The translations under genes and the position numbers were made by a program. The notes under the pieces were generated by a model, which did not search any database, was not told the origin of the DNA, and worked only from the letters and a program-made list of their open reading frames with translations. This document shows, in pieces, positions 1 through 7,135 of a stretch of DNA of 12,314 bases. This stretch comes from RH-AL1 sp050013235 (GTDB lineage Bacteria > Pseudomonadota > Alphaproteobacteria > Rhizobiales > Beijerinckiaceae): the NCBI GenBank assembly GCA_050013235.1, contig JBEKFQ010000077.1, positions 1-12,314 on the forward strand, written 5' to 3'. Within the stretch, counting starts at the first letter, position 1. Every line of letters starts with the position of its first letter.

Positions 1-150
1 TGCCGCGACGCCTTTCTCGGGCTGGCCAAAACCTGCGCCAAGCTCGGCGTCACCTTCTGGGATTATGTCGGCGCGAGGCTCGGCGCGCCGAACCACGCCG
101 GCATCGCGATGCTGCCCGAAATGATCAAAACCCGCGCCGCGACAGCTTAA
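1..150 (+). CDS. C-terminal fragment of a probable transposase (5' end outside window)
   Basis: Frame 1 is open from the first base to a TAA at 148-150, giving 49 residues. The fragment contains AKTCAKLGVTFWDYVGARLG followed by a short linker and a LPEMIKTRA tail. From memory, this arrangement (a Lys-Thr-Cys-x-Lys-Leu-Gly helix, then FWDY, then a proline-leucine motif near the end) recurs at the C-terminus of transposases common in Rhizobiales, but I cannot name the IS family with confidence. The catalytic part lies outside the window, so I cannot tell whether the gene is intact. It points toward the tRNA-Thr gene and ends 178 bases before the tRNA 3' end. No clear terminal inverted repeat was found in 151-328. 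A host gene of unknown function is the alternative. Confidence 0.5.
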   Translation, partial: CRDAFLGLAKTCAKLGVTFWDYVGARLGAPNHAGIAMLPEMIKTRAATA

Positions 151-328
151 TCGCCCGGGGTTTTGCCCCTCTTACTAAACTTCCCTGCCTAAGGAAAATT
201 GGCTTCCAAACAGATTTTTAGGGAAGGGCGCCGCCCCTAGGAGGTCACCATATGGTCACCAGAGCGCTAAGCTAAGATTCCAGCATTTGACGCTAGGCCA
301 AAAACATTAACGATATCAGGACCTTAGG

Positions 329-404
329 TGGTGCCGCAAGAGAGATTCGAACTCCCGACCCCCTCATTACGAATGAGGTGCTCTACCAGCTGAGCTATTG
401 CGGC
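329..404 (-). tRNA. tRNA-Thr (anticodon CGT)
   Basis: The minus strand folds as a complete cloverleaf. The 7-bp acceptor stem pairs GCCGCAA (404-398) with TTGCGGC (339-333). The D arm has GCTC/GAGC. The anticodon stem CCTCA/TGAGG encloses the loop TTCGTAA, placing anticodon CGT at 371-369, which reads ACG (threonine). The T arm has GGGAG/CTCTC (one G-T wobble) around TTCGAAT. The discriminator is A at 332, and CCA is encoded at 331-329. The gene lies 73 bases downstream of hemY on the same strand. Confidence 0.97.
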
Positions 405-477
405 ATTACGATTCGATGATGCAATCGTCAGAACTCCATACCGGCCCCGATGGCTTTTGGCAATCGGGGCGCGGCTA

Positions 478-2154
478 TCAAAGCGACGGCGTGATATCTT
501 CGCCCTGGAACACGGTCCGCGAAGGACTGGCTTCGACGCCGGGATCATCGGGGGCCACGGTGGACTTGAGCTTAAAGGGCGTATCCCGCCGCCCCGTTCC
601 GGCCGAAGGCGCAACACTCGATTTTGGAGCCGCAACCTTTTTATCCAGACCTTCGCCTGCGTCCGGGCCGGAAGAATTCGATTCGGAGCCGCCCCCTTTG
701 CCGCCTTGCCCCGCGTCCACGGGCTTAATCGAGGCCTCGAGGCCAGGACTTGTCCCATCGTAATGCGCGAGCATGGATTGCGCGGTTTCGGCAACAAGGG
801 CTTGACGGCCGGCCTGAGGGAGCGCTTCCGGCGGAACGGACGCAGGCATGGCCTCCATCGCTTGGCCCGGACGGTCGGCCGGCGCTTGCCACACAAAAGC
901 GTCGAGACGGCCCGTCGTCGGAGAGACCGGCTCCCATTGCTCGTAAACAATCCCATCCGCGATCCAGGCGGGATCGAGCGGGGCCCGCGAAGCGCGCGCC
1001 AGCCATTCGCGCCAATGTCCCTTATCGCCGAATTCGGCGTCTTCGAGATCGGCCATGACGATACAGGCCCGGACGCTTGGCCGTTTGCCCTCCGCGATCA
1101 AGGGCGCCATCGCCTCCCGCGCGCGCGCAAAGTCTCTAGCGGCCAAGGCGGCGCGGGCGACCGTGATCCGGCTGACGGGATCGTAAGGCGAGATTCGCAT
1201 CAAGGCCTGAGCGCGGGCGAGACGATCCGATGTGGAATCCCCTGGCCGGACATCCAGGTAGATGCGCGCCAATTCCGGATGGGGACAGCGCGGCCAGACG
1301 GTTTCGATCAGCCGCGTTGCCTTACGGATCTCGCCCCGGCGTGTGTAGAGACGCGCCGCGAGGGCAATGGCCGGCACGAGATCGGGGGCCCGCTTGATCG
1401 CCGCGCGGGCAAGAGCCAAAGCCTCGTCGGGAGCAATATCCTGCTTCTCGAGCCCAATGGCGGTTTGCAAAACCGCCCGCTGGCGATCGCCCGTTGCGCG
1501 ATCGACCAATTTCGCCTTGATGCTGGTGTCGACGGTTTCCAGCGCCTCTTCCCAGCGGCTTTCCGCCGCTTTATGCGCGAGAAGAGTCTGCGCCGACCAC
1601 GGCAACGGCACCACCTGATGCGCCTCGGCGGCAAAATGGCCGGCGGCTTCGCCATCGCCACGCCGGAAGGCTTCGTCATGAAGACCCCGCAAGCCAAGAA
1701 GGTGCGTGTCGGCGCGTTGCGCAAGTTCGGCAAAGAACGCTTCCGCCCGCGCGCCATCGCCCGAGAGCCTGGCCGCCGTCGCCTGAAGAACAATCGCCAA
1801 AGGATCGTCCTTCAGATGTTTTCTGGCCAAAATGGAAGCCTGGCTCGCACCGCGCGCATCCCCAGCGCCCGCCGCGATCAAACCGCGCGACAGCGCCGCA
1901 TAGCCTTTCTCGCGGCGGCGCTGTCGTCGGGCAAGCGCCACAAAGGATGGCAGGCCAAAGACGAATCGCACCAAGCCCCAGATCGCCGACAAGGCGATGG
2001 CCGCCAACACGATCATGCCGAAGCCCACGGCAGCCGTCATGGAGACTTGATAGCCATCCCAAACGATTTCGACATGACCCGGTTGCTGAAGGAGCCAATC
2101 GACCCCAAAGGCTACGACGGCAAGAATGAGAAGATAGATGAGAATGCGGATCAT
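478..2154 (-). CDS. hemY: HemY-like TPR membrane protein of the heme-biosynthesis locus
   Basis: The product is 558 residues. Two hydrophobic segments (about residues 2-22 and 43-68) flank PGHVEIVWDGYQVSMT (25-40), the hallmark of the HemY N-terminal domain. A basic RRQRRREKGYAAL stretch (77-88) follows. Residues about 95-430 are helical and alanine-rich, as expected for TPR repeats. The tail after about 430 is rich in Pro, Ser and Gly and probably disordered. This is the proteobacterial tetratricopeptide HemY, not the Gram-positive protoporphyrinogen oxidase of the same name; its role in late tetrapyrrole synthesis is known mainly from gene linkage and its exact activity is unsettled. The ATG at 2154 follows GGGGAA after a short gap, and lies 40 bases past the mic60 stop, so the two genes are probably co-transcribed. 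A 570-codon frame lies antisense to it and is considered a shadow. Confidence 0.9.
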   Translation of the reverse strand: MIRILIYLLILAVVAFGVDWLLQQPGHVEIVWDGYQVSMTAAVGFGMIVLAAIALSAIWGLVRFVFGLPSFVALARRQRRREKGYAALSRGLIAAGAGDARGASQASILARKHLKDDPLAIVLQATAARLSGDGARAEAFFAELAQRADTHLLGLRGLHDEAFRRGDGEAAGHFAAEAHQVVPLPWSAQTLLAHKAAESRWEEALETVDTSIKAKLVDRATGDRQRAVLQTAIGLEKQDIAPDEALALARAAIKRAPDLVPAIALAARLYTRRGEIRKATRLIETVWPRCPHPELARIYLDVRPGDSTSDRLARAQALMRISPYDPVSRITVARAALAARDFARAREAMAPLIAEGKRPSVRACIVMADLEDAEFGDKGHWREWLARASRAPLDPAWIADGIVYEQWEPVSPTTGRLDAFVWQAPADRPGQAMEAMPASVPPEALPQAGRQALVAETAQSMLAHYDGTSPGLEASIKPVDAGQGGKGGGSESNSSGPDAGEGLDKKVAAPKSSVAPSAGTGRRDTPFKLKSTVAPDDPGVEASPSRTVFQGEDITPSL

Positions 2155-2194
2155 TGGTTTCCCCGCTGAAAACGCGGCTGGGCGAGGACTTGCC

Positions 2195-3571
2195 TCATGA
2201 CTTCTTCACGCCAAGCGACGCGATAGCTTCGTTCTCGATCGCATGAGCGACGGCACTGGCCTCGGCATGCGCTTTTGCAAGCGCCTCCCAGGCAGCTGCC
2301 TCGGGCTTCCCTTTGGCGTCCGCCGGGAGAAGGTTCCAAACAGCGGCGGCAGCTATCACATCGCCATGCGCGAGATCAGCCTTGATCTCCGCAATCCGCG
2401 AGGCAAGATCATCCCCGCCCGCTTCGCCGGGCCGGTGAATCGTAAAGAGGCCGCGGGCCCCCTCCTTCAAGCGATCCCAATAACCCGCCTTGGCCGGGAG
2501 CTTGTGCGCGGCGGCGATCAGCCCATCGGCTATATCAGCGAATTTATCCGCTAAAATCTTGACCGAAGCCACGCCTTGACCGGCAAAGGGCCGCAGGGCC
2601 GCAATCTTAGCTGGATCGGTACCTTGCGATTCCAAGGCATTGACCTCGGCCGCAAAAGGCTGCCCGCGATTGATCCGCTCCACCAGACTATTGGCGAGAA
2701 CGGCGAGGGCCGGCGCACTGGAAATTTTGCCCTCTAACCTTTTCTGTCCCGCGCGCAGCCCTTCTACATCGCCCCGCGCGGCAGACGCCTCGGTCCGCAA
2801 ATTGGAAACCTCCTTTTGGAGGTCCGGAACACGCGATTCGATCGCGGCGAGCCGGTCTTGCACGGCCTTCAAATCAGCCAATCCGACGGCCTGCCGGCCT
2901 TGGCTTTGAAGGGTACCAATCGCGGCTTGAAGCGAAGCGATCTTGTCATTGAGGGCCGCGACGTCAGGACCGTTGGCGGCGTTGGCGGCGACTTTCGCCG
3001 TGAGATCGGCAAGAGAGGCCTTGAGCGGCGCCAAAGCGAGCTGCCCCTCCGGACTTTTCTCCAGCCGGTCGAGGCGGGTCTTTAAGGCGGCAAGGTCTTG
3101 TTTCACCGCCGAATCGCCGGACGATACCGTGTTCACGTAATAGGCACTGCCCCCACCAGCGGCGGCACCGATCGCCGCGCCGAGGACAATGCCCGCGGCG
3201 ACCGGCCACCGGCTTGGCTTTCGTGGTGATTTAACTTCATTTTCCAGACCAGGCCGCGGCTCCCCGGCAGGAGCATTATGTCCAGACCCCTCTTCGGCGG
3301 ATGAAGCGACGCTGGGTTCGCGATCAAACCCCGTCGCGTCGTAATCTTGGGGCGGCGGCACATCGGAGAGCGGAGGCGATCCGGTCAAAGGACCGCGGGC
3401 ATCGCTTGCTGTCCATTCAGACACGCCAGCGTCCGGGTGCGCGGCGAAAGCATCTGCCTCGACGGGATTGCCTAAAGCGGCAGGCGTATCCAAGCCGGCG
3501 GATTTGGGACCGGACGGCACATCTCCATGCTCCGAAGCACCATTTTTTGCCTCGCTCTCATCGCCAGTCAT
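2195..3571 (-). CDS. Mitofilin-like inner-membrane protein (alphaproteobacterial Mic60)
   Basis: The product is 458 residues. Residues 1-120 are acidic, rich in Pro, Gly and Ser, and end in a basic patch (KSPRKPSRW). One transmembrane segment spans about 123-145 and contains GAAIGAAAGGGSAYYV. A long heptad-like coiled coil runs from about 153 to 282. The C-terminal part (about 288-445) has the mitofilin-type layout, including ARGLFTIHRPGEAGGDDLA (372-390) and a helical end. Alphaproteobacterial homologues of mitochondrial Mic60 are known to be encoded beside hemY and have been linked to bending of the inner membrane and to intracytoplasmic membranes. This placement matches exactly. The ATG at 3571 is preceded by GAGGG at a suitable distance. 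It also overlaps the stop of a small upstream frame as ATGA, a typical operon junction. Gene symbol left blank because usage varies. Confidence 0.85.
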   Translation of the reverse strand: MTGDESEAKNGASEHGDVPSGPKSAGLDTPAALGNPVEADAFAAHPDAGVSEWTASDARGPLTGSPPLSDVPPPQDYDATGFDREPSVASSAEEGSGHNAPAGEPRPGLENEVKSPRKPSRWPVAAGIVLGAAIGAAAGGGSAYYVNTVSSGDSAVKQDLAALKTRLDRLEKSPEGQLALAPLKASLADLTAKVAANAANGPDVAALNDKIASLQAAIGTLQSQGRQAVGLADLKAVQDRLAAIESRVPDLQKEVSNLRTEASAARGDVEGLRAGQKRLEGKISSAPALAVLANSLVERINRGQPFAAEVNALESQGTDPAKIAALRPFAGQGVASVKILADKFADIADGLIAAAHKLPAKAGYWDRLKEGARGLFTIHRPGEAGGDDLASRIAEIKADLAHGDVIAAAAVWNLLPADAKGKPEAAAWEALAKAHAEASAVAHAIENEAIASLGVKKS

Positions 3572-3831
3572 GACCCAACCCTCAAAGATTCTTTGCCGTC
3601 ATAAAGCCTGGCAATCATATCGGCAATGCGCACGAAGTTAATGCCGGCATGTGGACGCCAGGATAAGTTCACCGCATCTTAAATAGAATTTCAATTTTAG
3701 CGATATGGCTCGAGTTCAAGGCCGCAATGGCTTCGGCGAGGTCCACCGGACAGCGCGCCAACTCCTCATCCCTTCGCGCTGCCATTCGATCCCGCCGGGA
3801 ACAAAGCGCTGCGGCGTGAGCCAATTGTCAT
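3568..3831 (-). pseudogene. Possible scar of hemC-hemD: overlapping tiny frames ahead of mic60
   Basis: Three short frames follow each other on the minus strand. An ATG at 3831, with GGAG five bases upstream (3840-3837), starts a 21-residue peptide beginning MTIGSRRSAL, reminiscent of the IGTRxSxLAL start of porphobilinogen deaminase (HemC). A second frame (ATG 3785, stop 3669-3671) encodes 38 residues including DEELARCPVDLAEAIAAL. Its TGA overlaps a GTG at 3672 as GTGA. The third frame (34 residues) includes AGINFVRIADMIARLYDGK, loosely like the end of uroporphyrinogen-III synthase (HemD), and stops within the mic60 start as ATGA. hemC-hemD commonly precede mic60-hemY in alphaproteobacteria, so a large internal deletion is one reading. 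The similarities are short and could be chance; a leader or regulatory peptide is the alternative. Confidence 0.2.
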
Positions 3832-3969
3832 CTTTTCTCCATAACCGCTTTAACGCGCCGCTACATATGCCCGGTATCAATCTTTTGCTACACGTTGGCA
3901 TAGACTCGCTGGGCTTAAGGACCGAAGTCATTTATAAAGCGATTAAAGGTTAAGGACGGGCCCAATAAA
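3572..3969. other. Divergent spacer between mic60 and the carbonic anhydrase gene
   Basis: This 398-base stretch is visibly richer in A and T than the flanking genes. It must hold the promoters for the leftward mic60-hemY pair and for the rightward carbonic anhydrase. A TATAAA at 3933-3938, 31 bases ahead of the carbonic anhydrase ATG, could be a -10 box, but no convincing -35 lies at the right distance. The leftward half contains the small overlapping frames described separately. An 82-codon frame on the + strand (3705-3953) has no recognisable motif and is not called. Confidence 0.6.
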
Positions 3970-4671
3970 ATGACGCGCATGCTACCCGGAGTTAAACCCG
4001 TCGACGAGCAAAAGAGCATTCCGCTCCCCGCAAAGCTCGTGGAAGGCTACGCACATTTCTGCAGCAAACGCCTGAAAGAAGAACAGGGCCGCTTCCGTCA
4101 TCTTGCCGAGGAAGGCCAGAATCCACCGGTTCTTCTCATTGGTTGCTGCGACTCGCGCGTGTCGCCCGAAGTCATTTTCGACGCGGGACCGGGCGAGATT
4201 TTCGTCGTTCGGAATATCGCGGCACTTGTTCCACCGTTCACTGCGGATCCGCAACGCCAAGAGACCGCCGCCGCGATCGAATATGCCGTGATGGCTCTGC
4301 GCGTGGCGCATATCGTTGTCATGGGGCATGCCCAATGCGGCGGGATCCGCGCCTATGCCCAGGGCCAGGACCAGGAATTCAAGCCCTTATCCCAAGCCAA
4401 TTTTGTTGGAAAATGGAAGACGCTGATCCAACCGGCCGCGGACCGGATCGGGCCGCCCTCTGGCGATTTCGACCATTATTGCGAAAGCCTCTCCTACGCC
4501 TCAATCATTCAGGGAATCGCGAATCTGCGCACCTATCCCTGGCTGAAAGAACTCGAGGACGAGGGCAAACTCACCCTTCACGGGGCCTATTTCGGTGTGG
4601 CGAACGGCAAGATGACGGCGCTTGACGAAGCAACAGGCCGCTTCCTCCCCATCGCGCCCCCTGTTCGTTAG
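3970..4671 (+). CDS. Beta-class carbonic anhydrase
   Basis: The product is 233 residues, the normal length for a bacterial beta carbonic anhydrase, which reversibly hydrates CO2 to bicarbonate in the cytoplasm. Zinc ligands are visible: Cys59 in CCDSR (59-63), and His120 and Cys123 in GHAQCGG (119-125). Asp61 and Arg63 form the conserved catalytic dyad. VVRNIAALVPP (79-89) and EYAVMALRVAHIVVMGH (104-120) are further family blocks, and LHGAYFGVANGKM (203-215) matches the usual last strand. The ATG at 3970 is preceded by AAGGA at 3952-3956, a somewhat long 13-base spacing. A second in-frame ATG at 3979 is further away and less likely. The gene stands alone and diverges from mic60. It could supply bicarbonate for anaplerotic carboxylation; no transporter or carboxylase lies beside it. 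Confidence 0.95.
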   Translation: MTRMLPGVKPVDEQKSIPLPAKLVEGYAHFCSKRLKEEQGRFRHLAEEGQNPPVLLIGCCDSRVSPEVIFDAGPGEIFVVRNIAALVPPFTADPQRQETAAAIEYAVMALRVAHIVVMGHAQCGGIRAYAQGQDQEFKPLSQANFVGKWKTLIQPAADRIGPPSGDFDHYCESLSYASIIQGIANLRTYPWLKELEDEGKLTLHGAYFGVANGKMTALDEATGRFLPIAPPVR

Positions 4672-4810
4672 GGATCACGAGATCGAGGGATCCGGCCAGA
4701 ACGCCCGGCGACAAGCCATTTTTCGGAGAAAGCTGGGTATCCCTTGACCATGGAATTGCCCGCCGCGCCGGCTCGTTCATATAGCCCGTGCGCGCCACGT
4801 CTCCGGCGCA

Positions 4811-4860
4811 AGAGCGCGTTCCGCTTTGGTGGACTCACCAAAGCGATAAGAACTCGCTCT
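4811..4860. repeat. Imperfect palindromic repeat element
   Basis: A perfect 10-bp stem (cgctttggtg at 4822-4831, caccaaagcg at 4836-4845) encloses the loop gact. It is nested in outer arms agagcg (4811-4816) and cgctct (4855-4860), with a few unpaired bases on the right arm. An AT-rich tail containing gttttaagaggttagag follows at 4861-4877. Dispersed intergenic palindromes of this build, starting AGAGC and ending GCTCT with an AT-rich tail, are frequent in Rhizobiales genomes. As RNA it would form a strong hairpin and could act as a bidirectional terminator between the two convergent genes. Copy number cannot be judged from this window. Confidence 0.7.
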
Positions 4861-4889
4861 GTTTTAAGAGGTTAGAGTATCCGTGTTGA

Positions 4890-5000
4890 TCAAGCGGACT
4901 TTGGAGTCCAAGTCGCGTCTTTTTTGAGGAGAGCGTTGGCGAGGACGACGAGCTTTCGCATGATGGCCGTGATGGCGACCTTGGCGGCTTTCCCGCAAGA
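4890..5000 (-). pseudogene. 3' remnant of an IS110-family transposase
   Basis: The minus strand, ending at TGA 4890-4892, encodes GKAAKVAITAIMRKLVVLAN followed by ALLKKDATWTPKSA. This is the characteristic C-terminal end of IS110-family transposases (a GKP/A-x-K-V-A-x-x-A-x-M-R-K-L block near the stop). Only about 36 residues remain; going upstream the frame meets TAA about 12 bases beyond the recognisable part, and the neighbouring sugar epimerase gene begins its stop codon at 5015. The element is therefore a decayed fragment, unable to move by itself. Its abutment on the last codons of the epimerase suggests the end of that gene was reshaped by the insertion or by a later deletion. Confidence 0.8.
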
Positions 5001-5012
5001 CACGTGTCTATG

Positions 5013-6170
5013 TTAAACAGGGTCTCTGGATGCCGCCAGGATTAAAGGCTCGACGCGCAGCGCTTCCGCAAAAGCCAGGAACAAATGATAAAGCGAGGAC
5101 GCCGGGATCTTGTCGACGGTTGGCTTTCCCTGTTGGTCTAAATTATCGAACCACCGGCCATTGAGCGCTGGTGCAAGATAGGCATCGAGAAGCAGCCGGC
5201 CGCTTTGTTCGAGGTCGCCGAGCGGCGGACGCCCCGTCAATTCAAAAAGGGCGACAGCTGCTTTCATCCGCTCGGTATTCGGCCAGATCCGGGACCCCGC
5301 GTTCAGCACGGTGCCATCGTCACGAACGCTATTATAGGTGGCATGCGTCCGCGGATCGACGCCATGACGTTCGGCGGTTTCATGTAAACCCACGATCGTC
5401 TCGCGTGCGTCTCGTCCGGTGAGGCTCTGATAATTGTTCAATATCCAGGCCCATTCGAACTGGTGACCGGGTTCCGTCAAACGCCCCTCGGGCGCATCCA
5501 AGGGGCTGAAATCTTCCGCGAAAAACTCCGCCAGGGTTCGCGATTGCCGGTTGAAGAAACGCGCCTCGAAGAGGCCCACGATATTCTTCGCGGCCTCGAG
5601 AAACCGGGATTCCCTCGAAAATTCGGCGAGCGCAAGAAGACCCTCCACAAGATGCATATGTGGATTTTGTTGGCGTGGCCCGGCGGCGGGATATTCGTGA
5701 AGAAAGCCGAGCCCAGAGACATGGCGCATGCGCTTTTCGATGAAATCCAACGTCTGATGCGCGCGGACGAGAACCTGCGGATCGCTTGTCAGCCGGTAGA
5801 TCCAAGCTAAGGCGAAAAGCGCGAAAGAGAGAACATAAAGGTCCGGCGTTTCATCGACCGGACGTCCCCGCGCATCGAGGCGGCGGGCCCATCCCCCGTC
5901 TTGCGGCAGCCAGGCTTTTTCCAAGAAGCGGTAGCCGTGAGCGGCAAGCGCTGCTCCCTCGGAAAAGCCGAGCGTCGAGGCATGGGCGAAAACATAAATT
6001 TGGCGGCAAACCACAAAAACCCGCTTCGTTTCCGTGTAAGGCTCGCCGTCGAGCGTGAAATGCTCGACATAGCCGCCATGAACGCGATCGACGCCCTCGC
6101 TGCTCCAAAACGGCAGCGCCTCCTCGAACATCCAGTTCCGCAGACCGGTGAAGATAGAAGGCATGCGCAT
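5013..6170 (-). CDS. AGE-family sugar epimerase/isomerase (N-acylglucosamine 2-epimerase fold)
   Basis: From the ATG at 6170 the product is 385 residues, the usual length for this (alpha/alpha)6-barrel family. Family blocks in order are RVHGGYVEHFTLDG (29-42), KRVFVVCRQIYVFAHAS (49-65), NPHMHLVEGLLAL (169-181), EPGHQFEWAWIL (233-244), RIWPNTERMKA (294-304) and ASSLYHLFLAFAE (357-369). His236 in GHQFEW and His171/His173 are candidate catalytic residues. Members interconvert aldoses and ketoses or epimerise C2 of sugars such as N-acetylglucosamine, mannose or glucose; the substrate here cannot be fixed, though mannose-isomerase-like members fit best. The frame is open up to 6278, but that would overlap the upstream gene by 79 bases and add residues not typical of the family; GGGAAAG just ahead of 6170 supports the chosen start, 29 bases after the upstream stop. 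It is the last gene of the operon, and the IS110 remnant begins right after it. Confidence 0.85.
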   Translation of the reverse strand: MRMPSIFTGLRNWMFEEALPFWSSEGVDRVHGGYVEHFTLDGEPYTETKRVFVVCRQIYVFAHASTLGFSEGAALAAHGYRFLEKAWLPQDGGWARRLDARGRPVDETPDLYVLSFALFALAWIYRLTSDPQVLVRAHQTLDFIEKRMRHVSGLGFLHEYPAAGPRQQNPHMHLVEGLLALAEFSRESRFLEAAKNIVGLFEARFFNRQSRTLAEFFAEDFSPLDAPEGRLTEPGHQFEWAWILNNYQSLTGRDARETIVGLHETAERHGVDPRTHATYNSVRDDGTVLNAGSRIWPNTERMKAAVALFELTGRPPLGDLEQSGRLLLDAYLAPALNGRWFDNLDQQGKPTVDKIPASSLYHLFLAFAEALRVEPLILAASRDPV

Positions 6171-6199
6171 GACTTTCCCAGATAACGAATCGTGAAACT

Positions 6200-7135
6200 T
6201 CAGTCCGCCGGCGTGGCGAGATATTCGAGCTCGTAGAGCCTCCGGATACCGCCAAGGAGATCGTATTTCGGACACCATCCCGTCGCGTTTAGAAATCGTG
6301 ACGAGTCCAAAACCTTATAACCGGCCCCGCTAAAACTTTCCGGCGGCGAATAAATTTCGGCATCCCACCCAATCGCCCGGGTTATCGCGCGCGCAGCCTC
6401 GCCAACCGTTACCGGCGTGGCGGCGGCGCAGTTCAGCAGATCGTTTTCAAATGCCCCGTCGGCAGCGAGGATTGCGTCGATCTGGTCATCCACATAGAGC
6501 AATTCACGCACCGTATTGGGATCGCCCCAAACGGTAAAGCGAGTTTGACCCGCGCGCATTTCCTGGACCGCGCGGTCCAGCATTGCCCCGAGGAAATGGC
6601 TCCGGTCCGGCGCCTTATGATCTCCCGGCCCAAAGACGGTCGCCAGAATACAGTGGAGCTGACGTAACCCGTATTGTTCGGCATAGACCTGCGCGCCGAT
6701 GCCGAGCACTTGCTTCGCAAGCCCGTAGCCCTTGACCGAGGGATGCAGGGGTCCCGTCTGGTAGGCATTCTCGCCAAGCGGCGTATCCCGCTCGGGATAG
6801 ACGCAGGAACTGCCGGTGGAAATCAACTTCGCTTGCGGCTGGTACAGCCGCCAAGCCTCCAGCACATTCAGATGGATCCGCGCATTGATCGCGAGCATCT
6901 CGCCTTGAATGCCGTATTGGACCGCCCCGGTCCGCTGCCGCGTGACGACATGAAAGATACGCTCGACCTTCGGCGCCGCTTTGAAAGCCTGCTCGCAAAT
7001 GGCCCAGTCCGAGAGATCGCCCGCCGCGCGGCCTATCCCGGCGGCGATCCGCCCGCGCTCCCCGAGAACGCGGATGAAATTCTTCCCGAGAAATCCATCG
7101 GCGCCGACGACAAGATCATGCGCGAGTAAGCTCAT
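6200..7135 (-). CDS. NAD-dependent epimerase/reductase, GDP-L-fucose synthase-like
   Basis: From the ATG at 7135 the product is 311 residues. It is an extended short-chain dehydrogenase with the nucleotide-binding glycine motif GADGFLG (11-17) and a catalytic Ser-Tyr-Lys set: Ser109 in TGSSCVYP (107-114), Tyr137 and Lys141 in YGLAK. As in GDP-L-fucose synthase (GDP-4-keto-6-deoxymannose 3,5-epimerase-reductase), Cys111 follows the serine by two residues and His180 sits in SHFLGAML; in that enzyme the corresponding Cys and His carry out the epimerisation. FGPGD (168-172) and RELLYVDD (210-217) are further matches. It likely epimerises and reduces a 4-keto sugar nucleotide in the cytoplasm. The start at 7135 overlaps the upstream gene by 20 bases and has TTGGAATGG ahead of it; the longer frame to 7174 adds 13 residues before the Rossmann strand and is less likely. 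No gmd-type dehydratase is in the window, so the true substrate may not be GDP-fucose's precursor. Confidence 0.85.
   Translation of the reverse strand: MSLLAHDLVVGADGFLGKNFIRVLGERGRIAAGIGRAAGDLSDWAICEQAFKAAPKVERIFHVVTRQRTGAVQYGIQGEMLAINARIHLNVLEAWRLYQPQAKLISTGSSCVYPERDTPLGENAYQTGPLHPSVKGYGLAKQVLGIGAQVYAEQYGLRQLHCILATVFGPGDHKAPDRSHFLGAMLDRAVQEMRAGQTRFTVWGDPNTVRELLYVDDQIDAILAADGAFENDLLNCAAATPVTVGEAARAITRAIGWDAEIYSPPESFSGAGYKVLDSSRFLNATGWCPKYDLLGGIRRLYELEYLATPAD

Larger units (their letters stand above)
4672..5012. other. Gene-free junction carrying a palindrome and an IS110 remnant
   Basis: These 341 bases separate the carbonic anhydrase stop from the end of the sugar operon; both genes end here, so the region is a convergent terminator zone. 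It holds the palindromic repeat at 4811-4860 and the transposase tail at 4890-5000. Positions 4672-4810 show no gene, RNA or clear terminator. The only frame there (4571-4798, minus) has no recognisable motif and overlaps the carbonic anhydrase gene. Confidence 0.6.

Noticed and set aside
243..260. ggtcacc repeated twice around a CATATG core
   Set aside because: A 7-base direct repeat is too short to call an element end or operator without other support.
457..2169. 570-codon frame on the + strand fully opposite hemY
   Set aside because: Its translation is rich in Arg, Gly and Pro with no recognisable domain, and it overlaps a well-supported gene. Long antisense frames are common in GC-rich genes.
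3705..3953. 82-codon + strand frame before the carbonic anhydrase gene
   Set aside because: No motif, atypical composition, and it would occupy the promoter region of the carbonic anhydrase.
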